A DNA stretch of 64,000 nt from JAHRAW01 sp965203265 (lineage in GTDB: Bacteria; Pseudomonadota; Gammaproteobacteria; Arenicellales; Poriferihabitantaceae): contig CBDBBV010000002.1 in assembly GCA_965203265.1 (NCBI GenBank), positions 1,240,001-1,304,000 of the forward strand. The letters are read 5' to 3'. A program made the translations under genes and the position numbers. Numbering within the stretch: position 1 is the stretch's first letter; every line of letters starts with the position of its first letter. The notes under the pieces were generated by a model. That model ran no database searches and was not told the origin of the DNA. It saw only the letters and a program-made list of their open reading frames with translations. Shown piece by piece: positions 1 to 8,844 of this stretch.

Positions 1-21
1 CCATATAGTAGATTCTGTCAT
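1..21 (-). CDS. start of a truncated minus-strand gene
   Basis: Only the first seven codons lie in the window, reading MTESTIW from an ATG at 21-19. A strong ribosome binding site, GGAGG, sits seven bases upstream of this ATG on the minus strand (about 29-33), which is why I call a start here. The product cannot be identified. It is co-directional with the accessory genes that follow and could be the last member of that block. Confidence 0.5.
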
Positions 22-117
22 GATAAAACCTCCAAAAATTGGTGTGAATTCATGCCGATCTCACAAATTTTCACGGCAAAGTTGTCAGTCAGCGCCTATA
101 GCGCCCCTGTTCGGCGA

Positions 118-290
118 TTCGTATCGCCACCGCCTACCCTACCACATACTCCCCTGATTTTTCCATTTACCCATATATGTTTTGTATAAATCCCGCCAAA
201 TATTACCGGCGAACAACGGATAAGCGAACGCCTTTTCCCCCTTGATATGTCAGCAAGACCCAAACCCGCGATGGTATTCGCGGGTTTGGG
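118..290 (-). pseudogene. displaced, decayed copy of the WYL gene 3' end
   Basis: Bases about 118-200 match 1588-1671, which covers the last codons of the WYL regulator gene and the bases just after it. Bases about 203-290 match 1885-1975 inside the same gene, sharing the stretch GGATAxGCGAACGCCTTTTC. The roughly 210 bases between these parts in the intact gene are missing here. The copy is diverged and has no open frame. The PD-(D/E)XK gene at 308-1525 lies exactly between this remnant and the intact 3' end, as if inserted with duplication or displacement of the 3' end. Confidence 0.7.
259..290. terminator. perfect 13-bp hairpin after the PD-(D/E)XK gene
   Basis: CCCAAACCCGCGA (259-271) pairs perfectly with TCGCGGGTTTGGG (278-290) around a six-base loop. 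It begins 17 bases past the stop codon at 308. There is no T run on either side, so it may be a weak bidirectional terminator or a 3' end stabiliser. It lies within the decayed WYL copy, where the intact gene has no such symmetry. Confidence 0.45.
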
Positions 291-307
291 TTGTCGGTTT
301 TCAGTCG

Positions 308-1525
308 CTATAGTATGCGGTTGAGATTTTTATCGGAGAAAATGCGATTCATGAAGTTGCGCTGGAATTCGGGGAGTTTTTCAAGAATTTTCTCTACCGT
401 GTTTTCCGGGGAATTGAAATAAATGTCCCCCAGCGTACTTTCGTTAACATTGGAACGCCACATCCTCCGGGGTGGGCGATTCAACGCCTCTCCGAATATT
501 TTTCGTCCCTCTTCTTCAAAAATAGCGCGATACCAATGAATTCGGTTTTTCCTATCTTCAGCAAAACCATCATAACGTATATCTTTATCTGGCCAGCACC
601 CGAGACGCAAACGAAATGGTTGCCAACCATCTATTCGCCAAAAAATGTATTCCTCGATATCAGGATTTTTATATTTTCTTTTAACGCTAGCCCACCCAAA
701 CTGTGTCCATGGATCGCCCCCTCTATTCTTGCCTCTACAAAGATCACGAGTGGGTTCGTATATTTCATAATCTTTCCCAGATCCACTTCGCGCCTTGTCT
801 ATGACACAATTAAGTTTTTCTTTTACCGAAAGCATGAATTTAAATTGAGCATATTGATGCTGGAAAATTCGATAATGCCCGTCATACCAGTTTCGATCTT
901 TGCTGTAATATAAACTTGGCCATTTATTCAATACATATTCCCTTTCCGTTTGCATATCTAAAACATAATCAAAGTAATTTTTTAAAATATCGCTGTCAAT
1001 TTTCTTTTTATCTTTTAGAAAATTTACGACGTCATCTAAGCTAATGATGTTATATTTATAACATTTATCTTCCTCGTCCACGATTTTAGTTTTTTCCTCT
1101 TCATCGGGGTATATGTATCCTGTTTTGAAATAAATTCTTCGCACTTCCTTTTCATTTATTTTATCATTCTCCACCAATTTTGCATATCTTTTCAGCTGAT
1201 CACTGTGCTGTGCACTACCAACTTTATCCTCGATAATAAACGAGACTATTTCCCCATCGATGATTGCTTGGAAATATACATCTATCTTGTAATACTGCTT
1301 CCACGGATATGGTCCACGACCTTCACATTTGGCAAGCCCCTGTACTCTATCTCGACGAACCTTAGGCTTTCCATCATTTTCCGAATTATACAGAAAAGCG
1401 ATGAAATCCAATCCAAGATTCTTGAGGGATGTATCTTCGCTATCCGCGCAAGCAATCAGCCAGCACAGAAAAGCGTCTTGCGACAACTCGGAAGTTGCAT
1501 ATTTGAAAATATTCGGTGTTTTCAT
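308..1525 (-). CDS. PD-(D/E)XK nuclease superfamily protein
   Basis: A 405-residue protein resembling the PDDEXK_4-type family of putative nucleases. The N terminus (NIFKYATSELSQDAFLCWL, residues 5-23) is the family's typical opening. The active-site pattern is visible as D82 in YKIDVYF followed by E99-D-K101 in FIIEDK and a QLKRY helix. The rest (residues about 200-405) is family-specific. Proteins of this family are often found in defence islands and may cut DNA, but a substrate cannot be read here. The gene is AT-rich compared with the core genes, stands alone between two copies of the WYL 3' end, and is co-directional with the block upstream. Confidence 0.75.
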   Translation of the reverse strand: MKTPNIFKYATSELSQDAFLCWLIACADSEDTSLKNLGLDFIAFLYNSENDGKPKVRRDRVQGLAKCEGRGPYPWKQYYKIDVYFQAIIDGEIVSFIIEDKVGSAQHSDQLKRYAKLVENDKINEKEVRRIYFKTGYIYPDEEEKTKIVDEEDKCYKYNIISLDDVVNFLKDKKKIDSDILKNYFDYVLDMQTEREYVLNKWPSLYYSKDRNWYDGHYRIFQHQYAQFKFMLSVKEKLNCVIDKARSGSGKDYEIYEPTRDLCRGKNRGGDPWTQFGWASVKRKYKNPDIEEYIFWRIDGWQPFRLRLGCWPDKDIRYDGFAEDRKNRIHWYRAIFEEEGRKIFGEALNRPPRRMWRSNVNESTLGDIYFNSPENTVEKILEKLPEFQRNFMNRIFSDKNLNRIL

Positions 1526-1587
1526 GGTAATTACTCCAAAAAATTGGTTAAGTTAATGTGGAACGTGATTTACTATGGCGAAGCCGT

Positions 1588-1671
1588 GATGTATCGCCAC
1601 GGCCTACTCTACCACATACTCCCCTGATCTTTCCCATTTACCCATAGATATTTTTCAGACATCCCGCCACC
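1588..1671. repeat. intact partner of the duplicated WYL 3' end
   Basis: This segment covers the last codons of the WYL gene and about 50 bases beyond its stop. It is repeated with mismatches at 118-200: both copies share CTACCACATACTCCCCTGAT and TTTACCCATA. The pair forms a direct repeat spaced about 1.47 kb apart around the nuclease gene. Confidence 0.75.
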
Positions 1672-2642
1672 TCCGCAAATTCATCCCGCAACGCCACCGG
1701 CTCAAGAACTTCCACAGCCGCCCCAAACCCCAACAACCACCAGCGCAATTCCAGCGTATCGGCCACAGTCGCCTCAATCAGCACCCGACCATCCCCCTTG
1801 TCGATGATTTCCTGATCGGCGGACAATTTCGACTCCCGCAAATGAAGCGCGGCACCTTCATCAAACAACGCGCGCAACTTGATCTTGCCGGCAGACAACG
1901 GATAGGCGAACGCCTTTTCCCCCTCGACATGCCGGGCAAGATCGAAGTTCGCGATGACATTCGCGGATTTGTTCGACAAAGTAGCGCGGCGCATGCGGTG
2001 TAGTGCGTAATGGCGCGGGTCGTGGTAGCGCCAAGAGGTTGCGATCAGATAGATGACCCCGCCGCGAACCACTAGGCCGAGGGGGTTCAAGGTCATTCGC
2101 TTTGCGCGGCCTTGCGCCTTGCTTCGATACTCCACATCGAATTGCTTGCCTTCCAGCAACGCCTCGTAGACAACCGCCTGCACTTTGGGCGGCACAGTCG
2201 GCGGAATCAGATTCGGCCCGCGGTTGATGATGCGCGTCTTCTCCGTCCATGTGCCCAGATTGGTTTGCTGCAGCACGCCTGCCGCGTGTTTGAAGTAGGG
2301 CTTCAGCAGGTCGAGGGTGGCGGGCGGCATGATATGTTGCAAGTGCTCCGCCGCCAACTGCAAGGCGAATGCGGCGGTTTTTTCCATGGCGGGAATTTGC
2401 ACGAAGGCGTTTTTCTCCATCCAGAACCAATGATTAGTGCGCCCGCGCTTTTCGCAGGACAGCGGAAACCAAGCGGACAGTTTTTCCAAATCGCGTTGTA
2501 TGGAGCGGACGCTAACATCGAAATCCCCGTGTTGAACGAGCAAGTCCTGCCATATCTCCGATGTGCTTTTCATGTTCGGATGAACCGGTAACCGCTGCAA
2601 CAAGGTCAGATACCGCAGGGTGGTGTCGCTGGATTTACGCAT
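1638..2642 (-). CDS. WYL-domain transcriptional regulator
   Basis: A 334-residue protein with an N-terminal winged-helix segment (residues about 5-70, including SVRSIQRDLEKLSAW) and a central WYL domain (about 150-245, with VEYRSKAQGRAKRMTLNPLGLV and YHDPRHYALHRM) plus a C-terminal extension. WYL regulators commonly control defence loci and may sense nucleic acid or nucleotide ligands. The ATG overlaps the end of the DUF2779 gene by eight bases (ATGCGTAA), so the two are translationally coupled and the regulator probably controls this cluster. Its 3' end is duplicated at 118-290. Confidence 0.85.
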   Translation of the reverse strand: MRKSSDTTLRYLTLLQRLPVHPNMKSTSEIWQDLLVQHGDFDVSVRSIQRDLEKLSAWFPLSCEKRGRTNHWFWMEKNAFVQIPAMEKTAAFALQLAAEHLQHIMPPATLDLLKPYFKHAAGVLQQTNLGTWTEKTRIINRGPNLIPPTVPPKVQAVVYEALLEGKQFDVEYRSKAQGRAKRMTLNPLGLVVRGGVIYLIATSWRYHDPRHYALHRMRRATLSNKSANVIANFDLARHVEGEKAFAYPLSAGKIKLRALFDEGAALHLRESKLSADQEIIDKGDGRVLIEATVADTLELRWWLLGFGAAVEVLEPVALRDEFAEVAGCLKNIYG

Positions 2643-4137
2643 CGTCTTCTCCGCTTTTCATGCCCGTATACGGCCGGCCGGTGGAAAGGAATTGCACCAA
2701 CGCGATCATCGCCTCGGTATCGCGTTCGCAATAGGCGCGTAAGTCGTTCGCCAGTTTTTGCGCGCGCGCCGGTGGGGTTTTGGGGTGGATCATTTCCAGA
2801 TAGGCCGTCCCGGCATCGCCGCCCTCTTGCACTTCGCCGAGGTTGCCGTAGTCGAGGGCCGGGGCGATGGTGGCGAGTACTTCCTTGAGGCCCCAGCGAC
2901 CGTGCATATCGGGATGGTAGTAATGTTTTCTCGTGATGGGCAGCAAATCGACCAGACGGTTGAGTACCTTGAAAATGGCTGATTGCAAGTCGGGGAAGCG
3001 TTCGGCCATCTCCTTCAATCTCCCTCCCTCGAAACCTTGATTATAGACAAATATCGGCCCGCTTTCCCCCACCGCTTCAAGCAACGACTCGGTGAATGGA
3101 CGCATCGGCGACTCGCCGGTGGTATCGAGAAACTCCGCATGACGCCAACTGCGCGGCTCCACCTCGATATGACACGACCATTGAAACGGAGATTGCTGAT
3201 ATGGGCTGGTTCCCTTCCAGATAGGCACCGCAGGCCAGATGGTTTCAAAGTCGATATAGTATCGGGGGTATGGATAGGCGTTCAGTTTCTCTTTCACTTC
3301 ATCCGCCGATTTGCGTTGCCCCTTGCCGGAAATGGTTACCTGCCGTATCCACTCGTGGGTTTCGCTATGCAGGCGGCTCGGTGGTATATCGCGAATATCG
3401 TGAATGCCTTCGTTCTCAAGTTGCTCGGCGACTTGCCGCCCCCGCGGCAAACAAGTAACCGGATATTCCGCGCCCGGCTCCGAACAATAGGGAATGAACG
3501 GGCACGAATACGGTTCAGTGCAATGCGGCCCCGTCGCAATATCCGGTTCATCCCCTTCCAACGTTTCATGAAACTTGGCCAGCAGTTCGGGTATCTCCTT
3601 TTTAAGGTCGGCAATGGCATCGGTCATATCGTGATGTTTGAACAATCCACGATAATCGCCGTCTCCCCCATAGACGAACGAACTATCGATGTGAGCAAGC
3701 TCCACGCGATTGATGGGCACGCCATTGCCTTCCAACACCCATGCCTGCACTGCGCAGTCGGCGTAATAGGGATCCTTGACTTCGGTGGCGGACTTGACCT
3801 CGATGAGGCGGTATCCGTCCTTTTCCCACTTCAGTATATCCACCCGCACGAGCACATCTTCATGGGCAAAAGTCGCTTCGAACAACGTCCGTTCGGGAGC
3901 ATTCGCAAGTTCCATGCCGGTTTGCGAAAGCGCGGCGAACGGGCCGTGGTCGAATGGAATCAATCTGCCATCCGCATACAGAGAATGGGCGGCATCGTTG
4001 ACCGTATGACCGACGCTGAAAAGGCGCTTGACTTCCTCCGAGTGCGTTATCAAATCCTGTCTATGCACTTCCAGCCACAATCTTTTTTCGCATTGGCGAC
4101 CGGACATGAATTTCGATTTTGAGAGTCTTTGGGGCAT
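2635..4137 (-). CDS. DUF2779 protein: Cas4/RecB-like nuclease plus DEDD-like domain
   Basis: A 500-residue protein of the DUF2779 family. I start at the ATG giving MPQRLSKSKF, because the family begins this way; an upstream ATG at 4200 would overlap the previous gene. The N-terminal part looks like a Cas4/RecB nuclease: C16 in GRQCEKRLWLE, D100, E113-V-K115 in RLIEVKSATEV, and cysteines C206, C212 and C218 that could complete an iron-sulfur cluster with C16. The C-terminal part begins YYIDFETI (D296, E298) and ends YCERDTEAM (D473), the spacing of a DEDD/RNase H-like 3'-5' exonuclease. The function is unproven. It lies 35 bases after the third paralogue and is coupled to the WYL gene. Confidence 0.8.
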   Translation of the reverse strand: MPQRLSKSKFMSGRQCEKRLWLEVHRQDLITHSEEVKRLFSVGHTVNDAAHSLYADGRLIPFDHGPFAALSQTGMELANAPERTLFEATFAHEDVLVRVDILKWEKDGYRLIEVKSATEVKDPYYADCAVQAWVLEGNGVPINRVELAHIDSSFVYGGDGDYRGLFKHHDMTDAIADLKKEIPELLAKFHETLEGDEPDIATGPHCTEPYSCPFIPYCSEPGAEYPVTCLPRGRQVAEQLENEGIHDIRDIPPSRLHSETHEWIRQVTISGKGQRKSADEVKEKLNAYPYPRYYIDFETIWPAVPIWKGTSPYQQSPFQWSCHIEVEPRSWRHAEFLDTTGESPMRPFTESLLEAVGESGPIFVYNQGFEGGRLKEMAERFPDLQSAIFKVLNRLVDLLPITRKHYYHPDMHGRWGLKEVLATIAPALDYGNLGEVQEGGDAGTAYLEMIHPKTPPARAQKLANDLRAYCERDTEAMIALVQFLSTGRPYTGMKSGEDDA

Positions 4138-4172
4138 TTTGTGGGTCCTCGATAGGGTGGTTGTGGGCGGCA

Positions 4173-5303
4173 TCAGGCATACCATCCATTCATCGCACAT
4201 AGGTCATACATACCGGACATCGTACATCGGTCCATGTAGTGAAGCGTGGCATTGCCATCATTCTCGAATAGTGCCGACTGCTTCGATTTCAATCCGAATC
4301 CGGCCTCTGAAAATATATCGATTATTTCGCGTTTTCGGGTGGGATCGATCTCTTCGCTATCGTAATTTTCTATGGTATTCAACATTTCCCAAGAAAAAAC
4401 GGCGTCTTTCTCCAGCACGACTACCACCCGCTCGCGCTCGCAAACATAATAGTATCGGTAACCGAACAAAATACTCGGCAGGTGATCCGTGAGTGATATG
4501 CCGAGATCATACTTGAATTCGATTTCCTGCAATTCTTTTGAAGAGCAGATCGGTTTTATCCAGCCATTTCCATCCCACGGCGGCGCGGGGAACGGCACAC
4601 TGTATAACTTTTCCTTCAGCCAGTCCAATAAATTCCGCATGTTTTTGATGTTTTTCGTGGCATGATTGAGTTCATCTTTTGTCATATTGATACCGAGATG
4701 TTTCATGGTAACCATGAAGAGCATGAATTTTTCCTTGTCATCTTCATCGCGAATGCAGTTCACGGCTGCCACAATCTGGAATTCTTTGGGAAGTTCAACA
4801 AACGCACGAAGGGAAAATCCCCGCACGCGCCGAGTATTGGCAAGTATTTTTCGCACATTATCGTCCGATAATAATCGGGTAATCTGGCGATAGGCTGCTT
4901 GGGAAAAAGGTTTGTTTCCAAACTTGGGCAGAAGTCGGATCAGATCATCCGAATATGATAGATGGAATTTTGCCATTATTTTCGCTTTGCTCTCGGTGCG
5001 AATCATCTTTGCACATTCCGCTTCATCACTACCGCCAACCGGGTTGTCCAGCAATGCGATCCTGACCAAGCAAAGGAAATGCACATAGCAGGATGGTTGT
5101 TGGATGATGTGTAACAGAAATTTCGGATCGCTTTTGCATAAACTGGTTACCCATTGATATGCCCAGTGCCGTTTGCCGAACAGGCTATTGATCGTCCATT
5201 CATGATCGATTTTTCTGATAATCGGAGATTGTACTTTGTCAGTCATCTTTCCGGGAGAACAAAATACATTGTCGGTTCGGGATTGCTGTTCTTCGATTGC
5301 CAT
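4173..5303 (-). CDS. paralogue 1 of a tandem triplet, unknown function
   Basis: A 376-residue protein that aligns end to end with its two upstream neighbours. Shared blocks are LFGKRHW...WVTSLCKSDPKFLLH, a YVHFLCLVRIALL segment, PKFGNKPFSQ, LPKEFQ, and KLYSVPFPAPPW. The C-terminal region faintly resembles PcfJ-like proteins of mobile elements, but the FNNC motif of paralogue 3 is lost here. The start is supported by an N-terminal QQxRxDNV motif common to all three. It begins one base after the stop of paralogue 2, so they are surely co-transcribed. No signal peptide, membrane segment or recognised catalytic motif. Confidence 0.7.
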   Translation of the reverse strand: MAIEEQQSRTDNVFCSPGKMTDKVQSPIIRKIDHEWTINSLFGKRHWAYQWVTSLCKSDPKFLLHIIQQPSCYVHFLCLVRIALLDNPVGGSDEAECAKMIRTESKAKIMAKFHLSYSDDLIRLLPKFGNKPFSQAAYRQITRLLSDDNVRKILANTRRVRGFSLRAFVELPKEFQIVAAVNCIRDEDDKEKFMLFMVTMKHLGINMTKDELNHATKNIKNMRNLLDWLKEKLYSVPFPAPPWDGNGWIKPICSSKELQEIEFKYDLGISLTDHLPSILFGYRYYYVCERERVVVVLEKDAVFSWEMLNTIENYDSEEIDPTRKREIIDIFSEAGFGLKSKQSALFENDGNATLHYMDRCTMSGMYDLCAMNGWYA

Positions 5304-5304
5304 T

Positions 5305-6480
5305 TTATCGAAATAAGCGAAATAAGTCTCTTTTTTCTGCGTATTTTTGAGCTTTTTCCATAAGCGATGTATCTGGCATTACCCAAACTCCCGCATCCAA
5401 GAATATCTTGGTTATTTCCCACTTAATACGATGAGAAATTTTTGTATAAGAAATATGAGGTATGTCAATATAACCAATTTCCCAAAACAGAGAATAATCA
5501 TACCAACTACTAATATTACCACTATACCTCCTCAGATATATCAGTGCAGGCGTTTGTGTGCAAACATAGTAGCATTCTCCGCCAAAATAAATACCTGTAT
5601 CGTCGTAACAATCTGTAAGTTCTCTACCGCACGATAATGCAACTTCTAATACTCTATCATCAAATTTACGTCTTGCCTCATACAATTCAGTCATAGATCG
5701 TATAGGATATATTCGATTATTTCCCTCCCACGGAGGTTTCGGGAATGGAATACGATAGAATTTTTTCTCTATAATAGATAAAAATTTTTCAAGAGATGAT
5801 TTTGATTGATCGTTTTCCATTTTATCCATGGCGTCAATAATTTCCTTTCTTGTTACCATGATATTTGATTCATTTGAGAAATGTATGTAATACATGATTT
5901 TTTCGTAATCACCTAGATCATACACGCATTTTGCGATCTCGAAAAATCGGAATTCTTTCGGGAGAATTGCATATATGCGGAGCGCAAATTGGCGAATATG
6001 TTTTGTACGATCAAGACACTTACGTTCCTCGTTATCCGATAATAATTGAATAAGACAGCAATAATCCACCTGATCCAATGGTTTATTTCCCAATTTCGCA
6101 AGTGTTTTCACAAGTGCATTCGTAAACTCTGGGTAGAATTCTTGCAGGATTTTCTTTTTACTCTTTGTGTGAATCAACTCTGCATACTCCAATCCACCAT
6201 CACCCTCATCGGACTTTTTCAACAATGCCAGTCTGACCAAACAAAGAAAGTGTACATAGTGAGGCGGTTGTTGGATTAGGTGTAACAGAAACTGCGGATC
6301 GCTTTTGCATAAGCCGATAACCCATTTCCGCACCCAATGGCGTTTACCGAACAGTTTGTCGATTGTCCAGACGGGGTTGATTTTCCAGGGAACCGGCGGC
6401 TGTGAAGTGGCGGTCGGTTTTTTGGAAATACTAGGCACATCGTTGGGCCTGGGCTGCTGTTTTGCGATCATGTTAGTCAA
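5305..6480 (-). CDS. paralogue 2 of a tandem triplet, unknown function
   Basis: A 391-residue paralogue of the genes on both sides, sharing KLFGKRHWVRKWV, GLCKSDPQFLLHLIQQPPHYVH, KLGNKPLDQ and KKFYRIPFPKPPW. It is slightly longer in the C-terminal third, where GECYYVCTQTPALIYLRRY matches the equivalent YVC segment of the others. An alternative ATG three codons in (MIAKQQPRPNDV) would align better with paralogues 1 and 3. The gene is notably AT-rich. It starts 102 bases after paralogue 3 ends. I cannot assign a function. Confidence 0.7.
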   Translation of the reverse strand: MTNMIAKQQPRPNDVPSISKKPTATSQPPVPWKINPVWTIDKLFGKRHWVRKWVIGLCKSDPQFLLHLIQQPPHYVHFLCLVRLALLKKSDEGDGGLEYAELIHTKSKKKILQEFYPEFTNALVKTLAKLGNKPLDQVDYCCLIQLLSDNEERKCLDRTKHIRQFALRIYAILPKEFRFFEIAKCVYDLGDYEKIMYYIHFSNESNIMVTRKEIIDAMDKMENDQSKSSLEKFLSIIEKKFYRIPFPKPPWEGNNRIYPIRSMTELYEARRKFDDRVLEVALSCGRELTDCYDDTGIYFGGECYYVCTQTPALIYLRRYSGNISSWYDYSLFWEIGYIDIPHISYTKISHRIKWEITKIFLDAGVWVMPDTSLMEKAQKYAEKRDLFRLFR

Positions 6481-6582
6481 CTCATCTTTTGTGAAAAATC
6501 ATGAAGTGGAAAATCTAGTCAAGACTTGCGACAAATTGCGTCGCTATCCCCGTTGTCGAAAAAGAAATTTGAAATCCGCTAG

Positions 6583-7668
6583 TCATTGAAAAAGCCGTTG
6601 CCGAATTCTGGAGGAGTTGTAGCGAAAAATATGGTGAGAGATACTTTGATTCGCTTGCAACACAAATCCCGCATCCCAAAATACCTGCATTATTTCTAGT
6701 TTACGCTGAGCGGGTATTGTTTTATTGGAAATCCCGCTAATCTCACCAATCTCCCAAGAAATTGCATCGTTTTTTATCAGCTGTATCACTGCCTGTGGTT
6801 CCTTGCAAACATAGAAGTAACCTTTGCCAAATAAAATATCTATATGATAACTCCCATTGTGCGCAATGCAATTATTGAATTGACGACCAATTTTTTTCAA
6901 TTCGTTTGCAGAGCAGATCGGATATATCCGATCATTCCCCTTCCATGGAGGGTTCGGAAATGGGATGCGATATAATTTTTTATCCAACAAATCCGATAAT
7001 TGATCAATATCTTCCATATTTTTCATAGCAGAATTGATTTCACTTCTAGTTAGTGTGATATTGAATCGTTTGATGAAATTTATGGAAGAAATGATTTTTT
7101 TATAATCATATTCATTACGCATACATCTTGCGATCTCGAAAAACTGGAATTCCTCCGGGAGCGCCGTATATGCGTGAAGCGCAAATCGGCGTACATGCTT
7201 TGTATGACCAACACACTTTCGCGTTTTTTTATCCAACAACAGTTCAACAAGACAGAAATATTCCTCTTGGGTAAGCGGTTTTCTCCTCAATTTCGGAAGC
7301 GTTTTCACCAGCGAGGTCGCACAAGACGGATAGAACCTCTGAAGAATTTTCTTCTTACTCTGCGTGCGAAACAATTCCGCATACTCCAATTCATCGCCAC
7401 CCCCATCCGACTTCTCCAACAACGCCAACCTAACCAAACAAACAAAATGTACATAGTAGGGCGGCTGATCGATTAAATGAAGCAGAAACAGCAGATCGCT
7501 TTTGCACAAACTGGTCACCCATTCCCGCACCCAGTGGAGCTCGCCGAACAGTCTTTTGATCAAATATACGGGATTGATCGCCTCGGGGGCCAGCGGTTGA
7601 ATCGCATCATCCGGCGTATCATCAAGACGCGATACATCATCTCGCCCGGACTGTTTTTGCACGGTCAT
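6583..7668 (-). CDS. paralogue 3 of a tandem triplet, unknown function
   Basis: The first gene of the five-gene minus-strand cluster, 361 residues. It carries the best preserved C-terminal core: ELKKIGRQFNNCIAHNG, then FGKGYFYVC, then DAISWEIGEISGISN. This order of an NC motif, a Y/F-rich strand and a WEI..I.G..N segment loosely resembles PcfJ-like proteins; I regard that as a hint only. The N-terminal two thirds are helical and hold the LFGELHW, SLCKSD and LVRLALL blocks common to the triplet. The promoter of the cluster should lie in 7669-7740. Confidence 0.7.
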   Translation of the reverse strand: MTVQKQSGRDDVSRLDDTPDDAIQPLAPEAINPVYLIKRLFGELHWVREWVTSLCKSDLLFLLHLIDQPPYYVHFVCLVRLALLEKSDGGGDELEYAELFRTQSKKKILQRFYPSCATSLVKTLPKLRRKPLTQEEYFCLVELLLDKKTRKCVGHTKHVRRFALHAYTALPEEFQFFEIARCMRNEYDYKKIISSINFIKRFNITLTRSEINSAMKNMEDIDQLSDLLDKKLYRIPFPNPPWKGNDRIYPICSANELKKIGRQFNNCIAHNGSYHIDILFGKGYFYVCKEPQAVIQLIKNDAISWEIGEISGISNKTIPAQRKLEIMQVFWDAGFVLQANQSISHHIFRYNSSRIRQRLFQ

Positions 7669-7740
7669 ATCACCCTCCTCATCACCTATTCAAATTCACG
7701 AACCGAGGAGTTTAACCACCCCATGCGACAAATTATGTCG

Positions 7741-8844
7741 CTATTCCCGCCGCCGACAAACAAAAATCCCCCGCCTCGGCGCTGGATGCCCCTCCCGGGT
7801 TTTCCCCAAGTCGCGCGGATCGAGAAAATCCGCCAAAGAATGAAACCCCATCCACTCGGTGGCACGCTGCTCGGCGAAGGTAGTCGTACTAATACCGAGT
7901 AGGCGGATGTCGATGGCCCCCGCCCGCCGTAGCCATTCCTCCAACGCCAACGCCGAGGGAATCCAGTGAATATTCCGCATACCGGCATATCGATCGGACG
8001 GAATCAGTACCGCCTCCTCACCCCCCTCCACCAGCAGATTTTCGACTACCAATTCCCCGCCGGGACGAACGAAGCGGAGCAATTCGCGCAGATGCCCGTG
8101 GGGATCGCGGCGGTGGGATAGAACACCCATAGAGAACACCGTATCGAAACCGCCGCTACCATCGCCCCCGCCACCACCGCCGCCCCGTCCAACACCGCTC
8201 CCGCTACCGCGGCTACCATCGCCACCCTCGCCGCCACCTCCCCCACCACCGGCAAACTGCCCACTCGTCAACGGCAACACAAACGCCGGATACTCCGAAC
8301 AATAGCGTTTCATCGCGTTGAATTGGGTGATGAACAGTCGCCCCGGATCGATGCCCAGGGCGAGGCGTGCGCCCTGCCCTATCATGCGCCACAGGTAGTA
8401 GCCGTTGCCGCAGCCCACATCGAGCACGCGGCGGCCGCGCAAGTCGCTGATTGCCCCCGCCAGCCGCGCCCATTTGCGATTCGAGCGCCATTCGCCGTCT
8501 ATGCACACGCCGAACAACGCGAACGGCCCCTTGCGCCAGGGCTGCAGTTGCAGTAGCAAGCCTTTGATATGCGCCCGAACCGCGAGGTCGCAGTCGCGCG
8601 CGGCGCCGATGCGAACTATCGGGCCGGTGAAGTCGCAGGAGGATGGGGTGAGGTCGTCCAGTTGCGCGACCACCGACTGCCATTTCGCCTGATCGCCGTG
8701 AGGAGATTGCTCGGCGCGTTGAACGGCATCTCGGAGCGGCTCCACCAATTCGCCCAAATCGGCGGTCTGCAACGCATCATCCAAACCGGCTCGACATGCA
8801 GTCGCCGTCGCCATTGCAGTGGCGCCCCCGGCTCGACCACTCAT
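7741..8844 (-). CDS. cmoB: tRNA U34 carboxymethyltransferase CmoB
   Basis: CmoB uses carboxy-S-adenosylmethionine to turn 5-hydroxyuridine at tRNA position 34 into 5-oxyacetyluridine, widening wobble pairing. The protein (367 residues) has the SAM-binding motif VLDVGCGNGYYLWRM, FDTVFSMGVLSHRRDP, IPSDRYAGMRNIHWIPS and TEWMGFHSLADFLDP, all CmoB signatures. The start is the ATG in an ATGA overlap with the cmoA stop. It is longer than E. coli CmoB (323) mainly because of a run of about 30 mostly Gly/Ser residues before FDTVFSMG. It is the last gene of the operon that begins with mut. Confidence 0.93.
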   Translation of the reverse strand: MSGRAGGATAMATATACRAGLDDALQTADLGELVEPLRDAVQRAEQSPHGDQAKWQSVVAQLDDLTPSSCDFTGPIVRIGAARDCDLAVRAHIKGLLLQLQPWRKGPFALFGVCIDGEWRSNRKWARLAGAISDLRGRRVLDVGCGNGYYLWRMIGQGARLALGIDPGRLFITQFNAMKRYCSEYPAFVLPLTSGQFAGGGGGGGEGGDGSRGSGSGVGRGGGGGGGDGSGGFDTVFSMGVLSHRRDPHGHLRELLRFVRPGGELVVENLLVEGGEEAVLIPSDRYAGMRNIHWIPSALALEEWLRRAGAIDIRLLGISTTTFAEQRATEWMGFHSLADFLDPRDLGKTREGHPAPRRGIFVCRRRE

